Below, piece by piece: positions 16,301 through 17,566 of a DNA stretch of 17,566 nucleotides. Source of the DNA: Chloroflexota bacterium. GTDB lineage: Bacteria; Chloroflexota; Dormibacteria; CF-121. The notes beneath the pieces are model-generated. The model was not told the origin of the DNA. It saw only the letters and a program-made list of their open reading frames with translations, and did no database searches. Numbering within the stretch: position 1 is the first letter of the stretch; each line of letters begins with the position of its first letter. The DNA lies in assembly GCA_005882525.1 (NCBI GenBank), contig VBGO01000120.1:1-17566 (forward strand), given 5' to 3'. A program made the translations under genes and the position numbers.

Positions 16301-16427
16301 CAAACCTGTCGATGTTTATTACAGATACACGGCTCTCATCGGTACCGCATACCTGGTAAGCGACCTCGGGCTGATCGCACTCGTGCTTATTTCCTTGGTA
16401 AGGCGCGCACGGGTCCGAAGGAATTGA
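13386..16427 (+). CDS. AftD-like GT-C membrane glycosyltransferase with C-terminal beta domain
   Basis: Large integral membrane protein resembling AftD-type alpha-(1->3)-arabinofuranosyltransferases, GT-C enzymes that use polyprenyl-phosphate sugars outside the membrane. After two N-terminal helices (about 41-57 and 64-83), a third (109-124) leads to the loop STVIAAGDITLPIG (130-143), with D137 at the expected acidic position. QRLWLTLLFVGVGLSG (191-206), AGVLYAFNPYTLSMG (223-237) and LSAYWIVPAA (333-342) follow the order of AftD homologs. An outer soluble region with a jelly-roll-like segment (about 779-915) precedes a last helix (about 983-1005) and a basic tail. At 1013 residues it is shorter than mycobacterial AftD (about 1400). 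AftD is known to have carbohydrate-binding modules, in line with this beta domain. Arabinose use here is not established, so no gene symbol is given. Confidence 0.8.
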   Translation: MPPFEITIVKSKRRHHRSLAERVKPVGGSLGSRWLQPTRRITAIVGCAALLGLSIFTDPRVTDRLALAALIALACATLVGWFELLFEARLTSSSPRPVESIQFPNLQWRFVFLIVALLPAIAAQTWFRESTVIAAGDITLPIGTAWVNHIFDAWVWSGSNLGGPGALQLQLPWAVIVKTVTILGGSEGLAQRLWLTLLFVGVGLSGALLARTIGLHPIGGLVAGVLYAFNPYTLSMGLGTVYALFLATEIAIALLASVVFAVARHQIGIWRGAVLLGITTPLLGVLFGTPPQLAIGIAALPLAVVAVWWVWGPSAAKRGLLALLIGIPITLALSAYWIVPAAIQIGAAATANLAGLDTWSFAEGRATLANAFWLNPHWPWAVPEYVPYASNYSQFPLIALIYIYPAILTSLLVLRQWTLGIGSRHWNEGLAVTVPMFSIVLVLVFFSTGTRFPAGPVFTKLYGLPYGWLLREPGRFLVFNCLIYSLLAAVLVTRVASQREGASSGVGPLAEIWAGLKRWLPGPTRSTLTTALLCALGLTLAYPFLTGAVIPDTRVPAPGEVGGPGPLPSAHVSVPSYWTEMASYLNSSARRNGSVLVLPLDDFYQVSYTFGFHGSDVFIPNLIDRHVILPVPQGYFQVTPGLQPAAALTAAYLRNRDWTSAAKMLSTLGVSYILVRGDISPSIVAPGGDLPQNYDIVKADPFVTPDYQSGPLKLFATTEVPQSGTRTTPNFWTVDTPAIDPHLLAYVPDGLHLVSHHPIPGVPGLTVGGGKPVIDVGPRFSGPLAGPVVDCDGTPGHVSSVSGGVIRTDASQAFSYLKMTSTSGIACVSQPIPWKAGPIVIQALSRHIQGDVPRICVMEEGLRQCASVRNLSNSASWTTYTATIYPDPGTLSLTLYLTAGGPGLDSINEFANVRVVPVSLQTSTLKSSDSTARPSLIISETGYSRDWIGPVGAEHVKVDGIFNGWITTQDPSKPVDVYYRYTALIGTAYLVSDLGLIALVLISLVRRARVRRN

Positions 16428-16433
16428 AACATC

Positions 16434-16456
16434 GCGGATCTCCGAACCTAATCCGC
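16434..16456. terminator. Weak candidate hairpin between convergent genes
   Basis: GCGGAT (16434-16439) and ATCCGC (16451-16456) form a perfect 6-bp stem with an 11-nt loop in the 57-bp gap between two convergent stop codons. Only a broken T-rich stretch follows. Location supports terminator function more than the structure does. Confidence 0.3.
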
Positions 16457-16484
16457 TCGCTTGCTTCAGTTGAACTTCACAGCC

Positions 16485-17495
16485 TTAGTGTTGCCATCCT
16501 TCTCGCGAGTAGGGAGTTCGATGCCCACGCGATCTCAAGACAGCCCACGCGTAGAGCCAGAGCGTCAGCCAGCAAACAGGAATGTGATACAGCCAGGCGA
16601 TGTCACGTTTTCGAAGCCATCCTCGCGTCACCTGGATAGCGAGCGGAACTACAAGCATCGTATAGGCGACGAAGCGCACGATAGCGACGTTGTTGGACCT
16701 CAGCCATGGATACGAGCGCTTGTCGCGCCAATACAGAAAGTCTTCGATGCGGCGACGTACCTTCCGCCGCAATGCCGGCAAGTCCTTTGCGAAATGGTGG
16801 CCGAGGGCGACTTCAACTTTGGCGACTCTGCGATGCCCTGCCGCGACGAGCTCGTTGACGGCGTCGATATCGAAATAGAAGTCTCCGGTAGCAACTTCGC
16901 GAAGGACCTTGGTCCGAACCAAGAACCCATTCGCCCCCATGGTTGGTACATGCCCTGGGACCAGCTCAGCAACCAGGTAACCCTGATGCGCCTCCTCTTT
17001 GTGCGGCATGTTCGTCCATTTTCCGGTCATGAAGCTGTAGCGCCCGTAATTGCCCATGAAGAGCGAGACCGGATCGTTGATGCCAGACAATGCAAAATAC
17101 CGGTTCAGTCCCGGGTCGCTTCGTTTGTAGTCCCACCACATGGGCTCGGACGCGAAGACTTTGGGATCGTCTTGCAGCGGGGCGATCATTCGACGTAACC
17201 AGTTCCGGCCGACCAAGTAGTTGTCCGAATCGATCGAAAGGACAAAGTCCTTTGTCGCGAGGCCATTCAGGATTGCCCGCGCCGCCTCGCCGGTGACACG
17301 AGGGTTAGGGACCACCTTGTCGACTTTGTATTGCTTGAGAAGGTCCAGAGTCGAATCGACAGAGCCGGCATCCGCGACGATGATTTCAATCTGTTCCGGA
17401 GGGTAGTCCTGCATCCGGATCGACTGCAGGCACCCTTCGAGATACCGCTCCGCGTTCAGGGTCGGTATCAGGATGCTGATACCGGGATAGGCCAT
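16485..17495 (-). CDS. GT2 glycosyltransferase with two C-terminal membrane helices
   Basis: GT-A-fold glycosyltransferase, family GT2. The catalytic domain begins at residue 6 with ISILIPTLNAERYLEGCLQS, then IEIIVADAGSVDST (36-49) and the metal-binding DxD as IDSDN (88-92). The acceptor-side motif MGANGFLVRTKVL (186-198) is followed by DFYFDIDAVNELVAAG (205-220), then GHHFAKDL (232-239) and an Arg/Lys-rich amphipathic stretch RRKVRRRIEDFLYW (243-256). Two hydrophobic helices (about 270-290 and 298-320) anchor the enzyme, catalytic domain inside. The ATG overlaps the stop of the gene before it as TAATG, so translation is probably coupled. It most likely transfers a sugar from a nucleotide donor to a lipid-linked acceptor; the sugar is not predictable. 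It converges with the AftD-like gene. Confidence 0.88.
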   Translation of the reverse strand: MAYPGISILIPTLNAERYLEGCLQSIRMQDYPPEQIEIIVADAGSVDSTLDLLKQYKVDKVVPNPRVTGEAARAILNGLATKDFVLSIDSDNYLVGRNWLRRMIAPLQDDPKVFASEPMWWDYKRSDPGLNRYFALSGINDPVSLFMGNYGRYSFMTGKWTNMPHKEEAHQGYLVAELVPGHVPTMGANGFLVRTKVLREVATGDFYFDIDAVNELVAAGHRRVAKVEVALGHHFAKDLPALRRKVRRRIEDFLYWRDKRSYPWLRSNNVAIVRFVAYTMLVVPLAIQVTRGWLRKRDIAWLYHIPVCWLTLWLYAWAVLRSRGHRTPYSREGWQH

Positions 17496-17566
17496 TACCT
17501 ATTCAGACGCCTCGTTAGCAAGCCCCGTATGAATTGCACGCCGTACACGAGGTGTGACGCCGCGGC
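17495..17566 (-). CDS. 3' end of an upstream minus-strand gene (cut by window edge)
   Basis: The minus strand is open from the window edge to a TAA at 17497-17495, which shares its last base with the ATG of the following GT2 gene. The 23 visible residues (SHLVYGVQFIRGLLTRRLNR at the end) have the basic, amphipathic look of a glycosyltransferase or membrane-protein C-terminus. The TAATG junction supports a real coding end. No family assignment is possible from this much. Confidence 0.55.
   Translation of the reverse strand, partial: AAASHLVYGVQFIRGLLTRRLNR

Noticed and set aside
16461..17198. 245-codon plus-strand open frame opposite the right-hand GT2
   Set aside because: The minus strand carries a full GT2 with all motifs in order. 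The plus frame has none and no sensible start context.

Overview
The window is a block of surface-glycan assembly genes from a moderately GC-rich bacterium. Closely packed membrane glycosyltransferases, GTG and probable TTG starts, two AftD-like GT-C proteins (a family best known from Actinomycetota), and a signal-peptide/TIG-like/Ser-Pro-linker/TM protein suggest Actinomycetota or a neighbouring lineage such as Dormibacterota or Chloroflexota. That placement is an inference. I see no rRNA, tRNA, CRISPR, IS or phage gene.

Layout. (1) 172-9848, plus strand: six genes in one tight, overlapping run. They are a membrane-anchored DPM/DPG-synthase-like GT2, a cytosolic GT4, two tandem paralogous GT-C membrane enzymes each with an N-terminal extracytoplasmic beta-sandwich, a polytopic protein with a beta-rich C-terminal half, and a small TIG-like single-pass protein. 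(2) 9991-11901, minus strand: an AftD/YfhO-like GT-C protein carrying an exact-length 63-residue tandem duplication. A candidate terminator hairpin lies between it and the end of the first run. (3) 11930-16427, plus strand: a Wzx/MATE-type flippase that starts 28 bp from the divergent gene, then a 1013-residue AftD-like GT-C protein with a C-terminal beta domain. (4) 16485-17566, minus strand: a GT2 with two C-terminal membrane helices, coupled by TAATG to an upstream gene cut by the window edge.

How they could work together (inference from families and context). The GT2 at 172 could charge polyprenyl phosphate with a sugar. The GT4 and the GT2 at 16485 could build an oligosaccharide on the cytosolic side, and the flippase could move the lipid-linked product across the membrane. 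The GT-C enzymes could then add sugars outside the membrane from polyprenyl-phosphate donors. At least four of the membrane proteins carry extracytoplasmic beta-sandwich or lectin-like domains, and the TIG-like protein adds another, which suggests glycan binding during assembly. The most notable points are the tandem beta-domain GT-C pair, the in-gene 63-residue duplication, and a 97-nt gene overlap forced by the lack of any other start codon.
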